From NCBI GenBank assembly GCA_041481895.1, contig JBGPCQ010000001.1, forward strand, positions 1-64,000: a stretch of DNA of 64,000 bases, read 5' to 3'. Below, in pieces: positions 6,638-16,145 of the stretch. The position numbers and the translations under genes are program-made. The DNA is from JAMPXD01 sp041481895 (GTDB lineage Bacteria > Desulfobacterota > Desulfuromonadia > Geobacterales > Geobacteraceae). Every line of letters begins with the position of its first letter. Position 1 is the first letter of the stretch. The notes under the pieces are model-generated. The model made no database searches. It had not been told where the DNA came from and saw nothing but the letters and a program-made list of their open reading frames with translations.

Positions 6638-8530
6638 TCATTGAACATATTTTTCAAACCATTTCTGGAAAAACAACAGACTCCAGATAAGTTTTTCATG
6701 ATTGTGCTTCCTCTCGTTATGTTCTGAGAGTAATTTCTTGACCGAATCCTTATTCAGAAGTTGATTGGTTTTACAGCCGCTTAACAATGTCTCGTTTACA
6801 TAATCATTAATGTTTGTTCTCATCCATATGGACAAAGGGCCAACAAATCCTTGCTTTTTATGGTTCATTATCTCTTCAGGCAAAATGCTTTTGAATGCCT
6901 TCTTGAGAAGATATTTCTTGCCAAGTCCTTTGATTTTTAATTTTGATGGAATCTTGGCACAGAACTCCATTAGTTCGTGGTCCAGGAATGGCACTCGCAC
7001 TTCAAGAGAATGCTTCATGCTGATCCTGTCGGTGCATGCCAGTATGTCATCAGGCAGGTAGGTTTTTATATCACAATAGAAGGCTTTATCCAGTATGTCA
7101 CTGGCGTTGTCTGAGTTAAAGTAACCAAGTATATGCTCGGCAGCAAGATCGTAGCCGTTCGATAAAATTTTTGCATCGGAAAGAATTGGGCTTTTGCCTG
7201 ATCCGTCATACATTGACAAATATCCAAGATATCTGTAGTCAGGTTTTAAAGAAGAGTAACGGATGAATCGCTTTATTCGGTTGACATTGCCAAGGCCATC
7301 TTTGCTTTCCGCGACGCAGTTTAATATGTTCTGCAATACTTTTCCAGTAAAGAACTGCGGGATCATATCGAGATATCTGCTGATTTTTAACCCCAGGTAC
7401 CGCTCATACCCGCCAAATAATTCATCACCACCTAAACCAGAAAGCGCAACTTTTACTTTATCACGCGTGCATTTACATAGGTAATACGAGGGGATGGTCG
7501 AGTGGTCGCCGAATGGTTCATCAAATGATCCGACAATATCATCGAGTATTTGATCGATGTCAGGTTGCACCTCGAACTCTGTATGAATAGTCCCATACTT
7601 ATCAGCTATTAGCCTCGCGTAAGGCCTTTCATCCAGGTATCCGCCGACATTTCCTCCAAACCCCATACAAAACGTGTATACTGGGTTGGCAACCTTTGAC
7701 ATATGAGCAACTACGGCTCCTGAATCGATACCACCACTGAGAAATGCTCCCACCGGCACATCGCTCACCATCCGTAATTCAACAGATTCATTGAATTTAT
7801 CATTAAAATTATCTATCCAGTACTGTTCCGTCCTTGAATGGTCCGGGGCAAATGCAATATCCCAATACTTATGGAACGAAATTCTTCCATTCTCCACAAC
7901 CATGTAATGACCAGGCAGTAGCTTCCTGATGCTTTTGTAAATGCTCCTCTCCCCCGGCGTATACGACAGGTAGAAGAAGGCCCCCAAAGCATCATTATCA
8001 ATCGTATGATCGAAGTAATTCAGTTTGAGCAATGCTTTCATTTCTGACGCGAATGCTATGAACCCATCTTTTAATGCGTAGTAAAGAGGCTTAATGCCTA
8101 ACCTGTCACGGGCTAAGAACAATTTTCTGTTCGGTTCGTCCCAAATGCAAAAGGCAAACATGCCCCTGAACTGCTCAAGACATCTCTCTCCCCACTCCTC
8201 GTAGGCCAAAAGAATAACTTCAGTATCGCTGTTTGTTGAAAAAATATAGCCTTTATCTTTAAGCCTGTTCTGAATAGTCTTGTAGTTGAATATCTCACCA
8301 TTGAAAATGATGCATTTTGTTTTTGCCCGGTTAAATATAGGTTGTTTCCCTCCGGCGAGGTCAATAATACTTAATCTGTTATGTCCAAGATAAATATCGT
8401 TACTCTTAACAAAACCATACTCATCTGGACCCCGATGTTTCATAATTAAAATATCATAATTGCTTAATATATTATCAATTCCAATACTTGATGTACCGTT
8501 GTAACTGTATAATCCAAAGATACCGCACAT
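6638..8530 (-). CDS. asnB: Asparagine synthase (glutamine-hydrolysing)-type amidotransferase
   Basis: The frame is open from 8542, but the true start should be the ATG at 8530, because Cys2 of MCGIFGLYS must become the N-terminal nucleophile. The 630-residue protein has an N-terminal class II glutaminase domain (HRGPD, NGEIFNY) and a C-terminal synthase domain with the ATP pyrophosphatase loop SGGIDSG. Exosortase A loci commonly carry such proteins, where they probably amidate a sugar acid or modify the glycan instead of making asparagine. That role is inferred from context. It lies directly downstream of the polymerase-like gene. Confidence 0.85.
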   Translation of the reverse strand: MCGIFGLYSYNGTSSIGIDNILSNYDILIMKHRGPDEYGFVKSNDIYLGHNRLSIIDLAGGKQPIFNRAKTKCIIFNGEIFNYKTIQNRLKDKGYIFSTNSDTEVILLAYEEWGERCLEQFRGMFAFCIWDEPNRKLFLARDRLGIKPLYYALKDGFIAFASEMKALLKLNYFDHTIDNDALGAFFYLSYTPGERSIYKSIRKLLPGHYMVVENGRISFHKYWDIAFAPDHSRTEQYWIDNFNDKFNESVELRMVSDVPVGAFLSGGIDSGAVVAHMSKVANPVYTFCMGFGGNVGGYLDERPYARLIADKYGTIHTEFEVQPDIDQILDDIVGSFDEPFGDHSTIPSYYLCKCTRDKVKVALSGLGGDELFGGYERYLGLKISRYLDMIPQFFTGKVLQNILNCVAESKDGLGNVNRIKRFIRYSSLKPDYRYLGYLSMYDGSGKSPILSDAKILSNGYDLAAEHILGYFNSDNASDILDKAFYCDIKTYLPDDILACTDRISMKHSLEVRVPFLDHELMEFCAKIPSKLKIKGLGKKYLLKKAFKSILPEEIMNHKKQGFVGPLSIWMRTNINDYVNETLLSGCKTNQLLNKDSVKKLLSEHNERKHNHEKLIWSLLFFQKWFEKYVQ

Positions 8531-8597
8531 ATTTGGCCCCAATTATATCAATACATAACTATTAATTTTATTATAAAATATAGCAACATAGTTATAT

Positions 8598-9893
8598 CTA
8601 GTCTATTGTAATAATGTGTACCTTTATAATATTCATCATAGAGTATAATGATACAGTAATACCCATTGCAAACCACCAATATATTTCATATAGATCCATC
8701 CCAAATAATCCCAAGGCTAATCGTATCACAATAAAAGAAGTAGTTGCTAATGACACAGCCTTTATAAACTTAAGATCAATTGTTAATCTACTGTCGATAT
8801 CATTGCCGTTAATTCCCAATGATGATATATATTCATGTGCTGCTGTCTTTATACTGTTCAGAACAGAAAGCATCTTATAAATAAGTAATGAGACAATTAC
8901 AAAGCCTTGTATACCAAGATTAGTTGCAATCTCCAAATACAAATTGTGGGTATCCTGAATTCTGTCGAATTTCTCTTTTCTCACTTTAGGGAATGCTGCC
9001 AATCCGACTCCCAATGGATGTTCTAAAAATATTTGCACCGCATCTTTTAATATCTCTATCCTGGCTTCGCTTGATTGTCCTTCTTTTTCCTTTCCAGTAA
9101 ATATTGAATCAAACCGTCCAATATAGTCAGCTGGAATCAAAGGTAAAGCTATTACAGATAGCACTGCCATTATCATAATAAATCTTTTCTTATTGTTTGC
9201 TGTAATAAAAATACAGAAAAGGAATACTGCTAGCCCGACATATGCAGTCCTGGATCCAGAATAAATTATTATATTGAGAGATAACAGGCCAATTACTAAT
9301 AGAATAATTCTAACGTATTTATTCGTTAGCGGCCAAAGATAATACAGGAAGGGCAATGTTCCAATTGCCATGCCTGAAAATGAATTTGGATGCTCATACA
9401 AGGGTGTCGGTCCATGCAGCCGCATTATCCCCTGATTTTCCCAAACAAGGCCGCCTGTAATCCTTCCGACAAGACCCTCTTGTCCCATCTTCATGCATGC
9501 CAGTAAAAAGGTCGCCAGGAAAAATTTCATGTGTGATGGACTTCTGACAAAAGCAACTATAAAAAATGCCAAGAAAGCAAATTTTAGTATTCTGTCGACA
9601 AAAATATCCCAAGAAGTATTAAAATCATGTGAAAACGGTATCTGTATTGCTAACACAAGAAAATAGAGGACGATATTGATCAGCAATGGACAATCAGTAT
9701 CAATTTTAGGCGTAAAAAAGAACGCAATAGCCGTTAATATGAATGCATAAATGAATTCAAATCTGATTGCCCCAAGTGCAGGCATCCGATATCCAATCTG
9801 CATATACCATTCTATGACATAGCCGCAAAAAAAGAATAATGCAGCTTTGCTGATCTGGGGATAATCTACTTGTATTTTATCTGAAATAGTCAA
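8598..9893 (-). CDS. O-antigen ligase/polymerase (Wzy-type) membrane protein
   Basis: The 431-residue protein has roughly ten to twelve hydrophobic segments and one large loop between residues about 260 and 320. The loop carries the Wzy/WaaL signature region (RIEILKDAVQIFLEHPLGVG followed by DTHNLYLEIATNLG). These proteins polymerise or transfer lipid-linked glycans in the periplasm. XrtA loci encode a dedicated ligase of this class. The start is TTG at 9891-9893 with weak ribosome-site support, so the first residues are uncertain. Confidence 0.8.
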   Translation of the reverse strand: MTISDKIQVDYPQISKAALFFFCGYVIEWYMQIGYRMPALGAIRFEFIYAFILTAIAFFFTPKIDTDCPLLINIVLYFLVLAIQIPFSHDFNTSWDIFVDRILKFAFLAFFIVAFVRSPSHMKFFLATFLLACMKMGQEGLVGRITGGLVWENQGIMRLHGPTPLYEHPNSFSGMAIGTLPFLYYLWPLTNKYVRIILLVIGLLSLNIIIYSGSRTAYVGLAVFLFCIFITANNKKRFIMIMAVLSVIALPLIPADYIGRFDSIFTGKEKEGQSSEARIEILKDAVQIFLEHPLGVGLAAFPKVRKEKFDRIQDTHNLYLEIATNLGIQGFVIVSLLIYKMLSVLNSIKTAAHEYISSLGINGNDIDSRLTIDLKFIKAVSLATTSFIVIRLALGLFGMDLYEIYWWFAMGITVSLYSMMNIIKVHIITID

Positions 9894-9920
9894 CCTTAAT
9901 TCTCATTCTAACAATTAATT

Positions 9921-11267
9921 TCAAACCCTGCAAATTGAAAATCGATACTTCCCGGATTGTTCCGGAGTGATTGATCTGGTTATTTCAGTATCTATCGACA
10001 CCGATTCCCCGAACAACTGCCTGAAATACTCAACTAATTCTTTCTCAGTAGCCACCTGGTAATTTTCCCCCGGCACTACCCGAAGAGTAATCTTTTCCAT
10101 CGACTCCTGTATTATCTGCATCTGGTCGATACCAGGGAGTTTCGTCAATGTATTTTCTATCAACGAAACTCCAGCCACGCGAGACCCGTCTTTTTTCACC
10201 AAGAAATCAGCCACCCTTCCTGTCACATGCTCCATGAGAGGCAGACCCCTTCCACAGGAGCATTTCCTGGCCGATGGCACCCCGACATCTTCCACCTGGT
10301 ACCTTATAAAAGGCATTGCCCTGTTCATAAGATCGGTAACTATTATTCGGCCCGGTTCCCCGGGAGCTGCATAACTACCATCATCCTTAAGGAACTCGAT
10401 GAACAGATGCTCGATATTCAGATGCATGCCTTCATGCTTTTCGCACTCCGAAGCAATCAGACTTACCTCTTCGCAGCCGTACCGGTCAGTCACCTTTACC
10501 GCGAAAACTTCCTCGATCACTTTGCGCTCATGGGGCATAAGCATCATTGATGTTGATAAAATACCCCGTGGTTTAATGTTGGTTATGTTCAAATCACGGA
10601 CAAATTGAGCAAGAATGTAAATAGAATGGGCATGGCCAAATAGAAGTGTCGGTTTGAACTTGTCCCATTTGAAGGAAAAATCCCGAACAGATTCCGCATT
10701 GACACTCATGGTATCAAGATAAATATATGGCGACAATAACCACTGTTTCAGTTTGTCCTTGATATTGGTTGGTAATTGGGGGTTTCCCCAAGCCGCCGCT
10801 ATCGGCTCTCCGACTTCCCAGCCCGCCCACCTGTCATGACGCCGGGCACAGGCATTGCGCAATTCGCTGCATTCTTCCGTTATAAAGATATCAAGGGCTT
10901 TACCTGTCGATCCCCCTGTTTTAAAATTCATCAGATTTTTAATCGCATATCCTTGGCTAATCATAGCCGGAGCGTTTTTTCTGATTTCTTCCTTGGTCAG
11001 AATAGGGATCCTTCGAAAATCCTCATGTGATAATAATTTGTCTTTAGGCAGACCGGCATCTTCAAACCTGGCACTATAAAATTCATTGTTTCCCCCAGCA
11101 AATTCAAGCAGATTTTGCAGTTTGCGCTGCTGGATTTCTTTCAATTCATTTTCAGATAGAAACTGGCTTTGTTCCAGCTTTTTCCAATATGCCAAAAGCG
11201 GGCTGCCACTATACAGGGCGTGAAGTGGTTCAATAACTGATTTTCTTAATTTGTTCAGTAGGTTCAT
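9921..11267 (-). CDS. CapK/PaaK-like adenylate-forming enzyme
   Basis: The 448-residue protein resembles phenylacetate-CoA ligase and capsule protein CapK. It has the ATP-binding motif FKTGGSTGKALDIF, YGCEEVSLIASECEKHEG, and the late motif ITRSITPEQSGKYRF with a terminal basic segment. Members activate a carboxylate as an acyl-adenylate. In surface-polysaccharide loci they are thought to prepare acyl groups or to modify the glycan, but the substrate is unknown. It lies between a GT4 and the polymerase gene, all on one strand with short gaps. Confidence 0.8.
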   Translation of the reverse strand: MNLLNKLRKSVIEPLHALYSGSPLLAYWKKLEQSQFLSENELKEIQQRKLQNLLEFAGGNNEFYSARFEDAGLPKDKLLSHEDFRRIPILTKEEIRKNAPAMISQGYAIKNLMNFKTGGSTGKALDIFITEECSELRNACARRHDRWAGWEVGEPIAAAWGNPQLPTNIKDKLKQWLLSPYIYLDTMSVNAESVRDFSFKWDKFKPTLLFGHAHSIYILAQFVRDLNITNIKPRGILSTSMMLMPHERKVIEEVFAVKVTDRYGCEEVSLIASECEKHEGMHLNIEHLFIEFLKDDGSYAAPGEPGRIIVTDLMNRAMPFIRYQVEDVGVPSARKCSCGRGLPLMEHVTGRVADFLVKKDGSRVAGVSLIENTLTKLPGIDQMQIIQESMEKITLRVVPGENYQVATEKELVEYFRQLFGESVSIDTEITRSITPEQSGKYRFSICRV

Positions 11268-11292
11268 GGTAGATCAACTATAAATCTGCAAT

Positions 11293-12426
11293 TTATTTTG
11301 ACCCGATCAGATTGGAATATATATCCATATGCGAGTTCACCATGGTATCCATGTTAAATTTATTCTTGAAAGAAGCAACAGCATGTTCACCCAGTTCCTT
11401 CAAAAGACTACCATTAGACAATACCAATTGCAACTTTTCAATAATTCCACCTACATCGCCAACATCAACAAGAAATCCGTTATATCCGTCTGTGATTAAT
11501 TCCGGATTACCGCCTGTATTGGTGCAGATAACCGGTTTGCCGCACCCCATATACTCAATGATCGCATTTGACAACCCTTCCGATTCAGAGCACAAAACTG
11601 ATACATCGAAATCAGCGATAACAGATAACACCTCGTCAACATTTCCCAGAAAGAATGTTTTATTCAAAATACCCAGATTTTTCGCCAGTTCTCTAAGATT
11701 ACTCTCTTCCGGACCTTGGCCGGCGAAAACCAGTTTAGCATCTGGGAAGTCTTTTGCTATAACAAAAAAAGCCTCAATCAGGTCCTTGTGCCTTTTAATA
11801 CTATCAAGATTAGCAACCATCCCAATAATTGGTTCATTGCCATTACTGCCGATATGTTCCCGCAGTTTGCCTTTGATTATATGTGCAAATTCAGCAGCAT
11901 TGACTCCATTATATACAACTGAAATCTTTCCCAAGGGGAATCTTTCTTTTTCATGCACATTAAGCTTAATTGCTTTGCTGTTGGCGATAATTCGATCAAC
12001 AAACAAATTACTTATTAACAGGCATTTCAAATTGTATTTAGTATACCAGAACCCCATATCACGCCTTGATACAATAACTTTAGCTCCACCTAATTTGCAA
12101 AATAATGGTGCGATAATTGATGTATCATTGAAATAAATATGTACAATTTTTATATTTTCACACCTGATCCTTCTTGCCAGTTTAATCATTTTGAACAGCG
12201 TTTTTAACGATAACATCTTGAATATGTTCAACGTCTCCACTTTGAAGGGGAGATTGCTCATTTTATTTGTGTATTCCGATGGACGGAATACCACTATTTC
12301 TGCATCTACATGATCACGGTCCAACGATTCGAGTAGGTTTATAAACTGTACTTCTGTCCCACCTCCTTTCGGACCTCGAAAATCATCCATTAGAAACATC
12401 AATTTTACAGGTACTTGAGTTTTCAT
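11293..12426 (-). CDS. Glycosyltransferase family 4
   Basis: A 377-residue GT-B enzyme. The N-terminal DFRGPKGGGTEVQFINLL is the acceptor-domain glycine-rich turn, and the C-terminal region has SESEGLSNAIIEYMGCGK and PVICTNTGGNPELI, typical of GT4. The frame extends one GTG codon upstream, but the ATG at 12426 overlaps the stop of the upstream deacetylase (TGATG), indicating translational coupling. It probably adds one sugar to the repeat unit at the inner membrane face. Confidence 0.85.
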   Translation of the reverse strand: MKTQVPVKLMFLMDDFRGPKGGGTEVQFINLLESLDRDHVDAEIVVFRPSEYTNKMSNLPFKVETLNIFKMLSLKTLFKMIKLARRIRCENIKIVHIYFNDTSIIAPLFCKLGGAKVIVSRRDMGFWYTKYNLKCLLISNLFVDRIIANSKAIKLNVHEKERFPLGKISVVYNGVNAAEFAHIIKGKLREHIGSNGNEPIIGMVANLDSIKRHKDLIEAFFVIAKDFPDAKLVFAGQGPEESNLRELAKNLGILNKTFFLGNVDEVLSVIADFDVSVLCSESEGLSNAIIEYMGCGKPVICTNTGGNPELITDGYNGFLVDVGDVGGIIEKLQLVLSNGSLLKELGEHAVASFKNKFNMDTMVNSHMDIYSNLIGSK

Positions 12427-13391
12427 CACTTGGGCCGCATTACGATATACTTGAATTTGTCTATCGAATCATATCTCCCAATTCCCAATCTGGGGATTTC
12501 GAACAAGGAGTCATTACGCTGCCAATAACCAGGCCGTGTTGTCATACTGCTATTAAATCCTGACTGCTTAAGTATATCTACTATATTTGCGTCATAATCA
12601 CCGTTCGGATAGGAAAAATGGATCACAGATTCAGATATCCATTTTTCAAGTAGTTGCTTGGATTCAATAATGCTGTTTAAAGCCATGTCATAAGTAATAC
12701 TTGGCAATAAATTATGGCAATGTGAATGAGCGCCTATGGTAACCAATGGTGATTCAGACAATTCCTTTATCTCATTTACGGTAAGATGACTTAATTTACT
12801 ACTATCAATCTGGTCATCATGCAGTTGTGACACAATTGCTTTGACAGCAGAACCTCTTTCTTCGAGTTTCAATTTCTTCAGGTCTTCAAGTATCTCCTGA
12901 ATCATTGTCCATTTATTTTCTCCAGACTTGCTTGCCTTAATTCGATATGTTTTGTTATTGAAGTTCCTTAGATCAATAAAGTAATCCTTCTTTCCTTGCA
13001 GTATCTCAATAATTTCATCATACCAATAAAGTATATTTTCCTTACATGCTCTGGTTGCAACATATATTGCTATTGGTATGGTATGTTTTGTTATAAATGG
13101 ATACACCACCTCATAATTTCCGGAATAGCCATCATCAAAAGTTATCACAACATAGTTCTTGGTGAGGGGGTTTTTTGTGCTTATCAGTTTCAGTGCTTCG
13201 TCCAAACTAACAATCGTAAAACATTTCATCAAATAAATCATCTGCTTTTCAAATTCGGACTGTTTGACTACAGTCCATGATTCTATCTCAATGTTGTCTT
13301 TTTGAACTTCGTGATACATCAATACCAAAAGTGACCCATTGTATTTTGGCACATTGTAAATTTTAGACATAAGATTGTAGTAAAATCTCAT
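12426..13391 (-). CDS. Polysaccharide deacetylase family protein (NodB-like)
   Basis: The protein has 321 residues from the ATG at 13389-13391, which has an AGGG ribosome site. The longer frame to 13466 would overlap the upstream gene and adds an unlikely N-terminus. The NodB motifs are VLMYHEV, VVITFDDGYSGNYEVVYP (the metal-binding DD pair), GAHSHCHNLLP and FSYPNGDYD. Such enzymes remove N-acetyl groups from amino sugars, or act as inactive relatives. Its stop overlaps the next GT4 start. It is one of three deacetylase-family genes in the window. Confidence 0.85.
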   Translation of the reverse strand: MRFYYNLMSKIYNVPKYNGSLLVLMYHEVQKDNIEIESWTVVKQSEFEKQMIYLMKCFTIVSLDEALKLISTKNPLTKNYVVITFDDGYSGNYEVVYPFITKHTIPIAIYVATRACKENILYWYDEIIEILQGKKDYFIDLRNFNNKTYRIKASKSGENKWTMIQEILEDLKKLKLEERGSAVKAIVSQLHDDQIDSSKLSHLTVNEIKELSESPLVTIGAHSHCHNLLPSITYDMALNSIIESKQLLEKWISESVIHFSYPNGDYDANIVDILKQSGFNSSMTTRPGYWQRNDSLFEIPRLGIGRYDSIDKFKYIVMRPK

Positions 13392-13429
13392 CGAAGAACC
13401 CTGGATTCCAAAATCGGGAGGGCTTGAAG

Positions 13430-14410
13430 TTACATAATCTCCGCATCCCCGTATGTTACAATCCATTTACCTATGTCATATAATCCGTCAGGTATTTCCT
13501 TGCCGGGAAAAGATTTTACGAGGAATATTTGTCCCGTTTGCTTTCGTTTAAAAGGATTAGTTATGAACTGACGTCTGACAACATCTGGATACGAATGCCA
13601 CATTTTAATCTTGTAAAGCAGTCCCGAATTACGGAGAAACGAGACCAGAAAATCGATAGAAGCATCTGATTTATCGCGATATAAGAAATCACAGAGTATT
13701 ATTTCATTATTATCAGGATCAATTCTAACGATTGCTATTTTGGTAACTTCATTTTTATCTAAGGCAACAATATATTTATATGTATTAAATGGATGCATAT
13801 CATAACGCCATCTAATATATTCAATATCGCGCTGCACACAAAATCTATTAGATGAAAAGCAACTTAGCCCATCCAGATTGTCGGTAATTTTATCAAGGCT
13901 TAATTCACAAAAATTGTCTCTATTTGTAGCAGAATAATTGATACGACATATCCAATATAGACAGAATTGAAAACTATATTGGTTATCGTAACCTACCTGA
14001 TAAATGTAATCCTTCAGTCTTCCTATTTCCCGCCAGCCTTTATTCAGGAAACCTGTTTTGGAAAGGTCGTTTGCAAAATTGAAGAAGAAATCTATCTCGT
14101 GAAAACTATTAAAGCCGTAGTCAATGAGTTGAGAAAATATGCCTTTGCCTCTAAAATCTGGGTGAACTACAGGATCAATATCTCTCCCTGCAATATATTT
14201 GATCCCGTTAAAAAGCACATTCTTTTTTATAACGGCATACACACCAATGATAGCACCTTCATGCTCAGCGACAGCTATCCGGGAAGGGGCCAATGCATTC
14301 TTAACGTGAAGCCACTCAAAACGTTTAGAATCAAAGTCATTTGTATGACCAAGTTTCAACAGCCTGATACAGTTATCAAAATCCGACATTTTATAATGGC
14401 GTATTATCAT
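13430..14410 (-). CDS. GNAT-fold acetyltransferase-like protein
   Basis: A 326-residue protein starting MIIRHYKMSDFDNCIRLLKL. It has a GNAT-type acetyl-CoA region (AVAEHEGAIIGVYAVIKK, then HPDFRGKGIFSQLIDYG with the R/Q-x-x-G-x-G/A loop) in its first 115 residues. The remainder resembles the second half of two-domain GNAT proteins found in polysaccharide loci. It could N- or O-acylate a sugar, or, as in FemAB-like relatives, transfer an aminoacyl group. Substrate unknown. Confidence 0.7.
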   Translation of the reverse strand: MIIRHYKMSDFDNCIRLLKLGHTNDFDSKRFEWLHVKNALAPSRIAVAEHEGAIIGVYAVIKKNVLFNGIKYIAGRDIDPVVHPDFRGKGIFSQLIDYGFNSFHEIDFFFNFANDLSKTGFLNKGWREIGRLKDYIYQVGYDNQYSFQFCLYWICRINYSATNRDNFCELSLDKITDNLDGLSCFSSNRFCVQRDIEYIRWRYDMHPFNTYKYIVALDKNEVTKIAIVRIDPDNNEIILCDFLYRDKSDASIDFLVSFLRNSGLLYKIKMWHSYPDVVRRQFITNPFKRKQTGQIFLVKSFPGKEIPDGLYDIGKWIVTYGDAEIM

Positions 14411-14463
14411 GATCTTCTATTAATTCGGGTTGTAAGTTTCCGGATGAAAGCTAGTCATATTCA

Positions 14464-15459
14464 TCATCGGATGGTTAAAGCTTCTCCGCCATAAAGTTTC
14501 CACAAAAAATCATCGCGGTTCTCTGTAACTCCCATCCGCGGAATCAGGAATGGGTCCCACGCCTTCAGATTAATGCCGAAAACGGCCCCCCGATAACCAT
14601 GTCGCTTGACTTCCTCCACAGCAGACTCATTAATATCGGCAGGATCACTATTTGGATAGCAAAATGTGGTCACGTTAGTGCCAAGCCGATCTTCCAGCAT
14701 GGCTTTGGATCCGCCGATTTCTTCTGCCAACCGCTTCTGGGTCAATCGTGACAAAATCGGGTGATTTATGGTGTGTGAACCTATTTCTATTCCATATGCC
14801 ATGATATTCTGCAAATCTGACCAGGTAACCGCCTCATACTCTGGCGTCGGTTTGTCCGGGAGACCAACTCGAAGCACTGCAAGAAGAGCGTCTATGAACT
14901 GTTTCTTGTCGTCATCGGCCAGAATTAGGCAGTGGGTGCTGATTTCTTGCCATGCGGCATGCTTCTCAATATCGTTATAGAGAGGGAACTCTTTAATCCT
15001 GTCATTAATCATAAGACGTATTTTTTCTTCTTTTGTCATCCTAATGGCAAACTCTAGACGATCTGGCCAGAGCCATACTTTTCTTTCGACAAAATTTACT
15101 GTCACAAAAAAGGTGGCTGTGAGACCGCGTTTAACTAGTTCAGGGAATGCGAATTCATAAAAATCACGATAACCATCGTCAATGGTAATAATAACGCTTC
15201 GCCGTGGCCAAACACCATTGTTCCTGAAATGACTAAGACATTCGTCAAGTGTTATTACACGAAAACGTCCTTTGATCTGGTCTAACTGCCAAGCAAACTC
15301 ATCGGCGCTGAGAAAACCTGAATTATTTTTCCCGGGTGGGGCGAAGCGATGATAGACAAACACTTTCGGGAAATCTCCCGAAAGTCTGTTGAGGATCTGC
15401 TGTAGAAGCTTTGTACGTGTAATCACACTTTTGAGTATTTGTTTTAATGCATTTGTCAA
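14464..15459 (-). CDS. Polysaccharide deacetylase family protein (NodB-like)
   Basis: A 331-residue protein with VFVYHRFAPPG, SVIITIDDGYRDFYEFAFPE, IGSHTINHPILSRL and TTFCYPNSDPADI, the standard NodB motifs including the Asp pair and the SHTxNH histidines, so it is likely active. The start is TTG at 15457-15459, preceded by GGAG at a suitable distance and overlapping the stop of the acyltransferase gene upstream. It is distinct from the deacetylase at 12426-13391, so the repeat may need more than one deacetylation, or one enzyme may act on a different sugar. Confidence 0.85.
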   Translation of the reverse strand: MTNALKQILKSVITRTKLLQQILNRLSGDFPKVFVYHRFAPPGKNNSGFLSADEFAWQLDQIKGRFRVITLDECLSHFRNNGVWPRRSVIITIDDGYRDFYEFAFPELVKRGLTATFFVTVNFVERKVWLWPDRLEFAIRMTKEEKIRLMINDRIKEFPLYNDIEKHAAWQEISTHCLILADDDKKQFIDALLAVLRVGLPDKPTPEYEAVTWSDLQNIMAYGIEIGSHTINHPILSRLTQKRLAEEIGGSKAMLEDRLGTNVTTFCYPNSDPADINESAVEEVKRHGYRGAVFGINLKAWDPFLIPRMGVTENRDDFLWKLYGGEALTIR

Positions 15460-16076
15460 TCGGATTCTCCAATTCCCATCCGCTTCCGGTTGAAAACTAC
15501 GAAATCTCTACTTGATTCGAAGTGGATGATTTTTGCAGGTACGCCAACAGCCACGGCATTATCCGGCAAATCTTTGGTTACAACTGCATTGGCGCCTATT
15601 GCAACATCGTTGCCGATAATCAACTTCCCGAATATCTTAGCGCCCGGCGCAATATACACGCGATCTCCGATTATGGGAGTATACTGTTCGTTCCCTCGTC
15701 CGGCCTGACCAATGGTAACTCCTTGTGATAAATTGCAGAACTCTCCCATAACGGTACGAGTCGAAAGTATTATTTGTCCAAAATGCCCAATATACAGTCC
15801 CCTGCCAATTTGGGCAGTAAATGGCAATTCAATGCCTGTCGCAATCTCCACTGCTTTCTGACAAATGGTTAAAAACGGCAATAAAAATCTTGGCAGCCTG
15901 CCGAATGTGTGAATGTTCCTGACACACCAGAAGCCAGCCCTGTACACAATTATTGCCCAGACAGCCTGAGTCAACAGAATGATCTTTATTTTTGAAAATA
16001 ACGAGATGTCTGTCGTCTGATCGCTCTCATAAAAATAACGATACAGATCATACTTGAGATATGTATCCTGTTTCAT
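15456..16076 (-). CDS. Serine acetyltransferase-like hexapeptide acyltransferase
   Basis: A 206-residue protein from the ATG at 16074-16076, with GGGGAG upstream; a longer frame begins with an unsupported TTG. The C-terminal half is a left-handed beta-helix (IGRGLYIGHFGQIILS, GDRVYIAPGAKIFGKLIIGN, VAIGANAVVTKDLPDNAVAV) closely resembling CysE. Within capsule loci this subgroup O-acetylates sugars with acetyl-CoA. The N-terminal 80 residues contain one or two hydrophobic stretches, unlike housekeeping CysE. Its 3' end overlaps the deacetylase start. Confidence 0.8.
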   Translation of the reverse strand: MKQDTYLKYDLYRYFYESDQTTDISLFSKIKIILLTQAVWAIIVYRAGFWCVRNIHTFGRLPRFLLPFLTICQKAVEIATGIELPFTAQIGRGLYIGHFGQIILSTRTVMGEFCNLSQGVTIGQAGRGNEQYTPIIGDRVYIAPGAKIFGKLIIGNDVAIGANAVVTKDLPDNAVAVGVPAKIIHFESSRDFVVFNRKRMGIGESD

Positions 16077-16145
16077 GTGGACTCCCCACAACAACTACTG
16101 AGCATTAACACAAGAAAAATAAATTTAAAAGGCTGTTCAGTCACA